IMG/VR virus record: IMGVR_UViG_3300027749_000235
Span: 1-39,519 of that record
Source of the DNA: a virus
Length of the DNA stretch: 39,519 bases
Direction: 5' to 3' (one strand)
Below are positions 15,174 to 23,259 of the stretch, piece by piece (positions within the stretch are counted from its first letter, which is position 1; each line of letters starts with the position of its first letter). Both the position numbers and the translations under genes were made by a program. The notes under the pieces are model-generated. The model searched no databases and had not been told where the DNA came from. It was given only the letters and a program-made list of their open reading frames with translations.

Positions 15174-15481
15174 AAAATTATCAATTATATACAGTAAGAG
15201 TAGAAAAAGAATTCGTGGTGGCTGCGCCCCTACAGATGACTGTGGACGCTGTAGAAAAGAGCGTCGAGAACATCATGTGCATACACGAAAGTAGTATGCG
15301 CAGCGATGGGTTGACGCATGTGATTGCAGAAGAACTTAAGGATCTAGATTCGCTGCCCCCAGGATGGGATCCTAGCTGTTTGCCGTATTCAAACTATCCT
15401 TATATTAGCATTCCTGAAGATCTTGTAAACAAATCAATCAAAGAGCTCCTAGAAGATGGAAATCACAAAACTAATCCTTAA
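15170..15481 (+). CDS. hypothetical protein, 103 aa
   Basis: The first residues (YQLYTVRVEKEFVVAAP) share the strand pattern of the previous gene product, so the two may be distant paralogues. No family was recognised. Its 3' end overlaps the SbcC-like gene by 26 bases. Confidence 0.6.
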   Translation: MKNYQLYTVRVEKEFVVAAPLQMTVDAVEKSVENIMCIHESSMRSDGLTHVIAEELKDLDSLPPGWDPSCLPYSNYPYISIPEDLVNKSIKELLEDGNHKTNP

Positions 15482-17507
15482 AAACTTCCGATCTCACCGG
15501 AGCGCACTCTTCGAATTTACCGAAGGTGTCACAGGCATCATTGGAGGGAACGGTAGCGGCAAAAGCAGTATTGTTGAGGCTATTATCTTTCTTCTTACAG
15601 GAGAAGGTTATGGCAAGACAAAGGCTGACATGCTTACTGTCGGGCAGGCGAGTGGTTATGTCATCGGCCACCTCATCATCAATGGCAAGGAAGCCATTCT
15701 TGAGAGGCACGTAGATACAGCCAAGGTAAACTTCATGTATGACGGAAAGACCTATAAAAAGTCTTCTGAAGTAAATGAAATCTGGGACGGGCTCTTTCAG
15801 ATAGATAAAAACATTGTACAAAATGTTATTGTTTCCAGCCAGGGAGAGATCACCCTACTGTTCAACGGTGATAACGCTACTCGTGAGAAACTATTTCAGA
15901 AGATCTTCATGGTTCCTAATACCGCGAAACTTAGAGATACTATCTGGAATAGTTATATTAAAACTGCCCCTCCTGAGTATCCTGTAAAAGACACTGTAGA
16001 GCTGGAAAGCAACATGCAGTGCCTAGAGCAGATGATCAAGATGGAGACAGAGGATTTAAATAGTCTGGCTGTAGATGAGGAAGAGTACACTGCGCTAGTT
16101 GCCCGCCAGGCTTTCCTCAAGTCTGTACAGGATGCCGAGAAAGCTAATGCGGTGTTGCTAGACTCGCTTGATAAGGCAGAGGCTAGAGTAAACGAGTTAG
16201 AGCTTGAGAAAAATCCACTATTGAACAAAGTGGCGTTTATCCCTATCGACGAATATCGAACAACTCTAGCAGAGCTCAAGGCAGCGAAGCCTAATTACGA
16301 GAAGAAGCTGGAATATCAACTCAAGAAAGCCTCTCTGCAGCCTCCTGCTGTAGTGTTTGGAGATGATGAAGAGCTTCAGCTCAAGGGACTGGAAACCAAG
16401 TATCATGACCTTAAAGGACTGAAGACAAGCACAGGTTTGTCGATAGCTGCTATAGATAAAAAGATTGCTGAACACAAAGCCTCCGGGCTGGTGGGAGGAA
16501 CTTGCCCAACTTGCGGCTCAGAAGTCACAGATGTGGCAAAGATGATTGAGCACCTGCAGACTGAACAACAGCCTTTGATTGTAGCTTATAACGGGCAGTT
16601 AAGAAGTCTTGAAGAAGCTTCAAAGCAGCTAGGTCAAAAGCAATTTGACTACGACCTGAGTACAAAATACAAGAGGCAGCTGGCTGATATTGATTATGCT
16701 CTAGACCTATACAAGAATGCTTCTTTCGATCAGGAAGAATATGACTTGTGTTCTGGAGTTATACAGAAATACGCTGCGCTTGAAGGTAAGCTGAATACTG
16801 TGGAGGCCTCCCTCAAACAGGCTGAGAATGAGTTAACAGGTATGAAGCTAAAGCTGGCTTCTGCACCCAAATACGATAAGGATCCTATAGAGCTCACATC
16901 TGAAAAAATAGCGGTAGATTCAAACATGCAGGCGTTCCAGCAGCGCAGAGAAAACGCTAAAGCCCTGGAAGTTTCCATAGCCACAAAGAAGCAAGAGCTT
17001 AAGAGTGCAAAGCAGGAGCTTCAAGACAACGAAAGCTACAAGGAAAAGAACAGTAAGCGAAAGGAATATACAGGTGTATTGAACAGTGTTTACGAGCTGT
17101 TCCATACAACTAAGTTTCCCAGGGCCTTGATTCATACCTATGCCAGCACAGTGTCAGAATACATGAATGAGGTGCTAACCAGCTTTGACTTCCCTTATAA
17201 AGCACAGGTGAATGAAAGCTTCGGTATAGACATCTTTAATGAAGACGGTCTGCAATTGCCTGCTATATCAGGCGGTCAGCAGGTTATGGTCGGCTTTAGC
17301 TTACGTCTGGCGCTACATAATATGTTTGTAGGGGCCTTCCCGTTCATGATCGTGGACGAGGGAAGCTATGGGCTAAACAACGAAAATAGTAAGAAGTATT
17401 TCGAGATTATTAAAACTCTCGGGAAGAGCAGCAAGTTCAAACAGGTCATTGTGATCGACCATCATAGTGAGCTAAGTGAGTATGTAGATAATACAATTAA
17501 TCTGTGA
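15456..17507 (+). CDS. SbcC/Rad50-like ATPase (T4 gp46-like)
   Basis: It starts with LILKNFRSHRSA and has Walker A GGNGSGKSS (about 30-37), long coiled coils, a zinc hook CPTCG (about 349-353), the ABC signature SGGQQ (about 604) and Walker B FMIVDEG (about 630). At 683 residues it is short-armed like phage gp46. With the SbcD-like nuclease at 11167 it forms the end-resection complex. The two genes are separated by ten small genes and the UV endonuclease, unlike the usual adjacent arrangement. Confidence 0.92.
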   Translation: MEITKLILKNFRSHRSALFEFTEGVTGIIGGNGSGKSSIVEAIIFLLTGEGYGKTKADMLTVGQASGYVIGHLIINGKEAILERHVDTAKVNFMYDGKTYKKSSEVNEIWDGLFQIDKNIVQNVIVSSQGEITLLFNGDNATREKLFQKIFMVPNTAKLRDTIWNSYIKTAPPEYPVKDTVELESNMQCLEQMIKMETEDLNSLAVDEEEYTALVARQAFLKSVQDAEKANAVLLDSLDKAEARVNELELEKNPLLNKVAFIPIDEYRTTLAELKAAKPNYEKKLEYQLKKASLQPPAVVFGDDEELQLKGLETKYHDLKGLKTSTGLSIAAIDKKIAEHKASGLVGGTCPTCGSEVTDVAKMIEHLQTEQQPLIVAYNGQLRSLEEASKQLGQKQFDYDLSTKYKRQLADIDYALDLYKNASFDQEEYDLCSGVIQKYAALEGKLNTVEASLKQAENELTGMKLKLASAPKYDKDPIELTSEKIAVDSNMQAFQQRRENAKALEVSIATKKQELKSAKQELQDNESYKEKNSKRKEYTGVLNSVYELFHTTKFPRALIHTYASTVSEYMNEVLTSFDFPYKAQVNESFGIDIFNEDGLQLPAISGGQQVMVGFSLRLALHNMFVGAFPFMIVDEGSYGLNNENSKKYFEIIKTLGKSSKFKQVIVIDHHSELSEYVDNTINL

Positions 17508-17722
17508 CAACCCCGGAGAAGATGAAAAGGCTCTACATACTGCTTAAGTGGTATGATTACTTTGCAGCGCACCCCAAAGTGGACGTTCCTGAAGAGGATT
17601 TTAAACTGGCGCTGCAGCTTCAATATGAGATGGATGAACTCCGAGCAGAGGCATTCAAAAAGAAAAAAAATAAAAAAGTATGTACTACGCAAGTAAAGGC
17701 ATCACGGACAAAAAGCAAATGA
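17504..17722 (+). CDS. hypothetical protein, 72 aa
   Basis: GTG start overlapping the SbcC stop (GTGA). The protein is helical, with a Lys-rich C-terminal tail. No family was recognised. Confidence 0.55.
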   Translation: MTTPEKMKRLYILLKWYDYFAAHPKVDVPEEDFKLALQLQYEMDELRAEAFKKKKNKKVCTTQVKASRTKSK

Positions 17723-17892
17723 CGGCGCAGCCTCCGTCAGGGCCTGGATTCACTCAAGCCCAGGCTGATGAGGCTGCAACAATGGATATAGTGAACTCTT
17801 CATTTAAAGACGATGGAGATGACTACACTATGTTCATTTTAAAAGACAGTGAAGGAAAGGTCTTAACCAAGTCAGTAGTAGGAGGTTATTAG
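17719..17892 (+). CDS. small acidic protein, 57 aa, ending Gly-Gly-Tyr
   Basis: I prefer the ATG at 17719, in an ATGA overlap with the previous stop; an ATG at 17680 would add 13 residues and a 43-base overlap. The product has a Pro-rich start, then a predicted beta hairpin (YTMFILKDSEGKVLTKSVV) and ends GGY. The function is unknown. The C-terminus, two glycines plus one residue, is noted because of the JAMM peptidase elsewhere in the window, but this may be coincidence. Confidence 0.6.
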   Translation: MTAQPPSGPGFTQAQADEAATMDIVNSSFKDDGDDYTMFILKDSEGKVLTKSVVGGY

Positions 17893-17893
17893 T

Positions 17894-18169
17894 ATGGGTG
17901 AAGAAAAAAGTACAAACCTAGTTATTCCGGCGCTGCTGGCTGCTGCAGCCGCCTATTTTAGTTTTGAGAAGAAAGGTACAGCCATAGGCGATTTGGCAAA
18001 AGAAGCTGTAGGTAGGGTCATTAATGACCAGACAAACAAGAAAAACGCAAAGAAGCCTACTGTATTGGAGTTAACCGATGTTAAGAAAAAAAGAATCAGA
18101 TACCGCCGTAGGCATCCTCGGCAAATAGTTCTCAAGGTAAATAATGAAAATACAAATAACCAGGTTTGA
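17894..18169 (+). CDS. small membrane-associated basic protein, 91 aa
   Basis: One N-terminal hydrophobic segment (NLVIPALLAAAAAYFSF) is followed by a strongly basic C-terminal half (KKKRIRYRRRHPRQ), the topology of a single-pass protein with a nucleic-acid- or lipid-binding tail. It is one of the few genes with a clear Shine-Dalgarno-like GGAGG (17881-17885), about 8 bases before the ATG. It overlaps the helicase gene by 26 bases. Confidence 0.65.
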   Translation: MGEEKSTNLVIPALLAAAAAYFSFEKKGTAIGDLAKEAVGRVINDQTNKKNAKKPTVLELTDVKKKRIRYRRRHPRQIVLKVNNENTNNQV

Positions 18170-19604
18170 TGGTGGGCTGAAAATAACTCCGTGTCCGGTA
18201 TACTTGAGCAAGTTTTTGAGATACCACCACAGAGAGATGAAAAGTATACAATTCAGGAGAGAGTGTGTATTTACCGAGCGATTACTCTACGCCACAGATA
18301 CTGACGGCTCGATATATACACTTCCTGGGTTTTATACTGATGTGCTGAAGCTTGTGCATAAAAACCTTGATGTTGCAGACTTGCAGGATGTGCGCACTAA
18401 AATGCCTGAACCTGACTGGGCTGCAGTTAAACAAATTAAGCTTCGCGACTATCAGCAGCAACCAGTCATAGATTTGCTGTTTAAAGGAATGGATGATAGC
18501 GGCGTAATCAATGCCACGGGGGGATTCGGCAAAACCCACATACAGGCAGTCACTTACGCGGCATGGAACAAGCTGAACACAATTCTAGCTATCCCATTAA
18601 AGCAGGTGGTGTTACAGACATATGAGAAGTTTAAGCAGTTCTTCCCAGACAAGCATATAGGTTTGGTGGGTGACGGTAAGAACGACATAAGTACAGACAT
18701 CACCATAACTACGTTTAAATCCTTAAAGAGCTGTGCATTAGAAAAATGCCAGCTGCTCTTGGTGGATGAGATGCAGTCTGCAGGTCAGGAAACTTTCCAG
18801 CAGTGCTTGAAACAGATGAAGCCTTACAGGTTGTTTGGTTACTCAGCCACCACAGAAGGCATCTTCAATAACACAGACAAGCTTTTGAAGGGTTTGTTTG
18901 GGGAAGATCTGGTATACTTCCCCTACGAAGATGCTGAAGCTGCCGGGGCAGTAGTACCAGGCATGGTATACATGATAAGGCTACCGGATGAGTTGATTAT
19001 TGATAACTACACTAATATTGAAAATAAGTTTAAACACGGCATTAAAAAATGTGATAAGCGTAATGAGCTGATCGGCAAGGCCTGTTCTTTGATACCGAAA
19101 GAGTGGCAGACGATTGTGTTCATTGACCATGTGAAAGATCACCTGGTGCCTATGTACAAGTATATGCCAAAAACCGCCAGATTCCTCCATCGAGAGTCTA
19201 GCAAGAAAAACGTAGGAGCTTTTGCCCTAACACCCAAGCAGCAGACAAAGACTATTGAAGAATTCAGCAACAACGAATTTCAAATTCTCATAGCTTCTGA
19301 CGCTTTCCGTGCTGGGGTGGATATTCCTAACTGTCGTGTAGTAGTGCAAGCTAGTGGTGGCAGCAGTAAAGTAGAAGTGCTTCAGGAAGCCTATCGAGGG
19401 AGCCGTATTCTCACTGATGAGCAGATGAAACGCTTCGATTTGACACCTAAAACGCATTTTGTGCTTGTGGATTTCATGGATAACCATGACTCTACTTTGG
19501 AAGGTATGGCAAAAAAGCGTATGAAGTACTACGAAGAGCAAGGCTGGACGGTGAAGGTGGTGGACAACCCGCAACAAATAGACTGGCAAAGCTATGATAA
19601 ATAA
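18144..19604 (+). CDS. SF2 DNA helicase, UvsW-like
   Basis: Superfamily 2 motifs appear in order: LRDYQQQPVIDLL, Walker A ATGGFGKTH, TTFKSL, LLVDEMQ (a DExQ-type box II), FGYSATTEG (motif III SAT), ILIASDAFRAGVDIPNC (motif V) and EAYRGSRI (motif VI, with QRxGR diverged). The N-terminal ~95 residues precede the Q-like motif, as in T4 UvsW. UvsW-type enzymes remodel recombination and stalled-fork intermediates, which fits the nearby SbcCD, UvsX and RuvC-like genes. Confidence 0.85.
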   Translation: MKIQITRFDGGLKITPCPVYLSKFLRYHHREMKSIQFRRECVFTERLLYATDTDGSIYTLPGFYTDVLKLVHKNLDVADLQDVRTKMPEPDWAAVKQIKLRDYQQQPVIDLLFKGMDDSGVINATGGFGKTHIQAVTYAAWNKLNTILAIPLKQVVLQTYEKFKQFFPDKHIGLVGDGKNDISTDITITTFKSLKSCALEKCQLLLVDEMQSAGQETFQQCLKQMKPYRLFGYSATTEGIFNNTDKLLKGLFGEDLVYFPYEDAEAAGAVVPGMVYMIRLPDELIIDNYTNIENKFKHGIKKCDKRNELIGKACSLIPKEWQTIVFIDHVKDHLVPMYKYMPKTARFLHRESSKKNVGAFALTPKQQTKTIEEFSNNEFQILIASDAFRAGVDIPNCRVVVQASGGSSKVEVLQEAYRGSRILTDEQMKRFDLTPKTHFVLVDFMDNHDSTLEGMAKKRMKYYEEQGWTVKVVDNPQQIDWQSYDK

Positions 19605-19845
19605 TGACGAGCGGCAAATATACATAGCCAAGCTACTTGATACCCTTGGCGAATACTGGTACGCTAGGCCTTATCTGAGACTGGCACAGATAGTGAGTAA
19701 CGCTTGGCGCAGCCACCCGGATTATAAGAAAAATCCTGAACCAGATATCCAAGACGTATTCTATTTCACAGATAGTAAATTCTTGGAAAGTTTAGAAGCC
19801 TCAGCTAAAAATGAATCAGAAGGTTCTAGCTCTGCTAAAGAATAA
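19594..19845 (+). CDS. hypothetical protein, 83 aa
   Basis: Overlaps the helicase by 11 bases and the primase by 35. Helical, with YWYARPYLRLAQIVSNAW resembling a small phage family near replication genes, of unknown function. The C-terminal tail is Ser/Glu-rich. Confidence 0.6.
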   Translation: MINNDERQIYIAKLLDTLGEYWYARPYLRLAQIVSNAWRSHPDYKKNPEPDIQDVFYFTDSKFLESLEASAKNESEGSSSAKE

Positions 19846-20728
19846 ATTTGGCAAAGTCAAAACTGCGTCGGGTGGGGGTTATAGAATCCCCTGCCCGACC
19901 TGTGACCCCAAAAACAGTAAAAAAATGAAGCGCTACATCAGCCCAGGCTGGAGTGGCAGCAGATGTTTTATATGTGAGGAAACAATACCTATAGCCGAGC
20001 TACTAGGGGAAGGCACCGTCTTTGAGCGTGAGCACAATGAGGGTGTAGAAGAAGAGTATAAATATGCTAAAATACTTCCCTACGCTAATGCGGTAAAACT
20101 TAGCGAGCTTCCACAGAATTCTGCAGTTATCCAGTTCATACTTAAAGATCATCTGGCTAACTTGCCTTATTACGACAGTTTGGGTATAAGATATATACCT
20201 ACAGGTTGTGGAAGCAACCTCAGTTTCGATAGCGGCTTTACAGTTAATACTGCGGAAAGCTTGTTTTTCCCTGTATTTGGAGCTAATGGCGAGTATGTAG
20301 GCTGGCAGCTTAGATTTGTGCCCGGTACATGGAACGGAGACAGATTCCAGTTCATGAGATACATGCACCTTTTCCCAAAGGGAGAATATCTGTTTAACTA
20401 CCATTTCGCAAAGCAATACAAAGATGTTGTGGTTGTGGAAGGAGTTAAAAAAGCTCTAAAGCTGGCTAACGCTGTGGCTACACTAGGTAAAGGTATATCA
20501 CTTAAACAAAAGCAGCTGATACAAGAGTGGAAGACGATTACGATCATACTGGACGGAGAAGACTCTACACAAGAGCTGGCAAAGGAGATCCAGACAGAGT
20601 TCAGGCAGAATGGACGTAGGTGTGTAAATATAGATTTACGTGTTTATGGCTTCGAGTCTCCTGACGACACTACGACAGCGCAGTTACAACATATAATTAG
20701 ACAAGAACATGCAAAACAAAGAGGTTGA
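19811..20728 (+). CDS. DNA primase (zinc finger plus TOPRIM)
   Basis: The N-terminal zinc finger has CPTC (about residues 26-29) and CFIC (about 52-55). A central domain follows, including GWQLRFVPG, a pattern common just before TOPRIM in phage primases. Then comes a TOPRIM fold with the Glu in VVVVEGVKKALK and the acidic pair in IILDGED. At 305 residues it resembles T7-type primases without the fused helicase; the DnaB-like helicase is encoded separately two genes on. It makes RNA primers for lagging-strand synthesis. Confidence 0.85.
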   Translation: MNQKVLALLKNKFGKVKTASGGGYRIPCPTCDPKNSKKMKRYISPGWSGSRCFICEETIPIAELLGEGTVFEREHNEGVEEEYKYAKILPYANAVKLSELPQNSAVIQFILKDHLANLPYYDSLGIRYIPTGCGSNLSFDSGFTVNTAESLFFPVFGANGEYVGWQLRFVPGTWNGDRFQFMRYMHLFPKGEYLFNYHFAKQYKDVVVVEGVKKALKLANAVATLGKGISLKQKQLIQEWKTITIILDGEDSTQELAKEIQTEFRQNGRRCVNIDLRVYGFESPDDTTTAQLQHIIRQEHAKQRG

Positions 20729-21275
20729 TCAAAGATTGGTCGATGATTTGATACATCACTATACTGAGAAGAAAAGACTCACGAATAAAAATTTTAGATA
20801 CATTTCGACAGTTAAAGACGACGCATATCTGCGAGAAGCAGGCAGCTTGTGCGTGGCTAATCACCTAGATGCTTCCACTTACGTCCAAATGATGTATGAT
20901 CGTATGGGTGAGCATAAAGCCTTGTTCTCTCCGAAGCACATGCAGGGAACCAAAGTTAAACACATGCTTGCTGAGCGTGAAACCTCAGAGTCTAACAGCA
21001 CACAGGTAGAGATTAACAACGCTAACCTGGCCCCTGCAGATATGTGGGCTTTCCAGCACAAGCTAGCCATGATGTATATCCGTAGAGGAGATACTGTAGA
21101 GAGCGTGCTGTTGGATTCTAGTTTGAAGTTTTTTGCATGGTATAGAATACTCGCTACCCCTAACAGGGTACCCGAGATAATTGACAAGTATAAGCATATC
21201 GCAAAAAAAGAAATGACCCCTAGACTTAACGCTTTTTGTAAAAGCGAAAACCTGGATCTTGAAAGAATACTATGA
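20709..21275 (+). CDS. hypothetical protein between primase and helicase, 188 aa
   Basis: The product is helical, with no catalytic motif recognised. It overlaps the primase by 20 bases and the helicase by 4, so it is produced with them. A helicase loader or primase-helicase linker is a reasonable guess from position only. Confidence 0.65.
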   Translation: MQNKEVDQRLVDDLIHHYTEKKRLTNKNFRYISTVKDDAYLREAGSLCVANHLDASTYVQMMYDRMGEHKALFSPKHMQGTKVKHMLAERETSESNSTQVEINNANLAPADMWAFQHKLAMMYIRRGDTVESVLLDSSLKFFAWYRILATPNRVPEIIDKYKHIAKKEMTPRLNAFCKSENLDLERIL

Positions 21276-22684
21276 ATGATATATACAACGACTCGGACTA
21301 TATTGAGCTGACCATCAAGTGTCTGTTCAGAGATAAAAATACACTGCAAAAGGCTATAGATTTAAGGATTGTTCCTGGAGATTTCGGGGCGATAAACATA
21401 TACCATGCTTTTGTAGCCACGGCATTGAGTATTGGTGTGGCTCCTGTTAATCCTCAGCTTTGCCTAGCCAAATTGAAAGGTGAGTTAAAGATTCGTGATA
21501 TAGAAGGAGCGTCTGCAGCGTCAGCGCTAGAGTTCTGGGAGTTTGTGTATAATGATGGCCCTCTTAACGCTGACCATATAACGAAGCATTTAGCAGACTT
21601 CATTAAATTCAGGAGATACCAGGCAATTAAAATAGGAGGCATGAATACTCCTGAGCAGCTTGTAAACGAAGCCCATAAGCTGCTGGGGGATATTGAGCTC
21701 AAAAACAGTGTCGGGAACATCAGAGAATTTGATCCGTTCAAAAAGCTTATCTTGGTAGAGCACAAGGAGAGCTTGATGACGGGCTTCCCTGCAATAGACA
21801 TGGCCGCCAAAGGGTTAAACTATCAAGAGTTTGGCTTGATACTTGGGCATAGTGGTTCAGGTAAAACAGCCATGGCTGCATATAGCGCGGTGCAGAACGC
21901 CAAGCAGTTTAGGAAAGTCTTATATCTGAGTCTTGAGGAGCCTGCTGAAAACATATGCAACCGCGTGTATAGTAATATTTTTAGAATACCTTACACAGAC
22001 TTGCACAAGGGTAATACATTTGCTCAACATGATCTGCGCGAAGCCTGGCGCAGCATGTCTTCCAGAGACAAGGAAGCCATGAACAACCTAAAGATACATG
22101 ACCTGCGTGACGCTTCTCCAGTGACTGGCAAGTACATACAGAACTATCTGGATAAACTATACGAACAGACAGGCTATCATCCTGACTTGGTGTATATAGA
22201 CCAGATGGACTATCTCACAACCAACGATAAATACGATGCTGACTGGCAGAAGTACTCGAAAGTAGCGTTCGAGATAGATGATCTATCAAACCACCTTATA
22301 GGTGGTGAACACATGTTCAGTGTGTGGCTATTGCACCAGGCAGGTGGCAAGATGACAAGGAAGTTTAGCAATGCAGAAATCAGCGGATTTAAAGGAATAT
22401 TAAAACCTGCAGATATGGTGCTAGCTATAGGTAGAGACAGCTCTCAGGACAGTATTGTCAGTATATTCTCATTGAAATCTCGGCACGCCAAAAATTTCCA
22501 ATTCGATTATTTGGCAGAGCTTGAATTCATGAACTTTGAGCAGCAAGACAGGGCAGCTGAAGACAGAGCCAAAGAAGAGGATAAGGATAAAAAGAAGCAG
22601 CGACAGAAAGGTAATTTCACAAATATACCCCCCAGAACAGCCATGTTGCCTGCCGCCAACACCGGCTTTCATTCCCCTGTATAA
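21272..22684 (+). CDS. replicative DNA helicase, DnaB/RecA-fold
   Basis: The N-terminal helical domain (~150 residues) is followed by a RecA-type ATPase: TGFPAIDMAAKGLNYQEFGL, Walker A GHSGSGKTAM (about 193), YLSLEEP (motif 1a with Glu), LVYIDQMDYL (Walker B) and a final DKKR-rich tail. This is the DnaB/T4 gp41 layout. The C-terminal ~40 residues are charged and then Pro-rich. The stop overlaps the sigma-factor start (TAATG). Confidence 0.88.
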   Translation: MNDIYNDSDYIELTIKCLFRDKNTLQKAIDLRIVPGDFGAINIYHAFVATALSIGVAPVNPQLCLAKLKGELKIRDIEGASAASALEFWEFVYNDGPLNADHITKHLADFIKFRRYQAIKIGGMNTPEQLVNEAHKLLGDIELKNSVGNIREFDPFKKLILVEHKESLMTGFPAIDMAAKGLNYQEFGLILGHSGSGKTAMAAYSAVQNAKQFRKVLYLSLEEPAENICNRVYSNIFRIPYTDLHKGNTFAQHDLREAWRSMSSRDKEAMNNLKIHDLRDASPVTGKYIQNYLDKLYEQTGYHPDLVYIDQMDYLTTNDKYDADWQKYSKVAFEIDDLSNHLIGGEHMFSVWLLHQAGGKMTRKFSNAEISGFKGILKPADMVLAIGRDSSQDSIVSIFSLKSRHAKNFQFDYLAELEFMNFEQQDRAAEDRAKEEDKDKKKQRQKGNFTNIPPRTAMLPAANTGFHSPV

Positions 22685-23259
22685 TGAAACTCACCACCAA
22701 GGAAGTAGAAGAGGCATATGAAAAAAATTACGCAAGTTTGAGAAAATTTGTCTACAGCATATTAAAAGACTTGGATAGATCTCATGAAGTGGTGCAGGAG
22801 ACTTTTGTCAGGCTGATGACGAAATATACTGCAACCGGCGAAGATCCTGCTCCTTGGCTGTTTGCAGTGAGTAGGAACATATCTTTTAAAATAATAAAAA
22901 AAGATAAAAGATTGTTATTCGGTGAATGCTTTGCCTATAGCTTTGTTGACGAAGCCGATATGCCGTCAGGTGCTTTGGCTCTGGCGTGCGAGTGCGACAA
23001 CTCGCCCTTAGAGCTGTTAGTAGAAAAAGACGAAGCTGGGAGGGTTGAGTCTCTTGTGGGAGAGGTTATGAGTATGCTTCCGGTTAAGTTAAAAGCTGTA
23101 ATGTACCTAAGATATTTCTGCGACATGAGTTATATCGAGATAGCCAAGAAGCTTCGCACCACACCCGGTAATGTGGGGTTCATGATAAACGTAGCCAAAA
23201 AGAAGCTCAGGAAAAACTATAACACGGTAACCTTAAGTATAAGATGTCAGACAGAATAA
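22684..23259 (+). CDS. ECF-like RNA polymerase sigma factor
   Basis: Region 2 is recognisable (YASLRKFVYSILKDLDRSHE, then VVQETFVRLM and PWLFAVSRNISFKII). Region 4 has LPVKLKAVMYLRYFCDMSYI followed by EIAKKLRTTPGNVGFMINVAKKKLRK, a helix-turn-helix. At 191 residues, without region 1 or 3, it has ECF architecture. It may direct host RNA polymerase to a class of phage promoters different from the TATAAT set. It is embedded between helicase and DNA polymerase with overlaps at both ends, so it is expressed with the replication genes. Confidence 0.88.
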   Translation: MKLTTKEVEEAYEKNYASLRKFVYSILKDLDRSHEVVQETFVRLMTKYTATGEDPAPWLFAVSRNISFKIIKKDKRLLFGECFAYSFVDEADMPSGALALACECDNSPLELLVEKDEAGRVESLVGEVMSMLPVKLKAVMYLRYFCDMSYIEIAKKLRTTPGNVGFMINVAKKKLRKNYNTVTLSIRCQTE

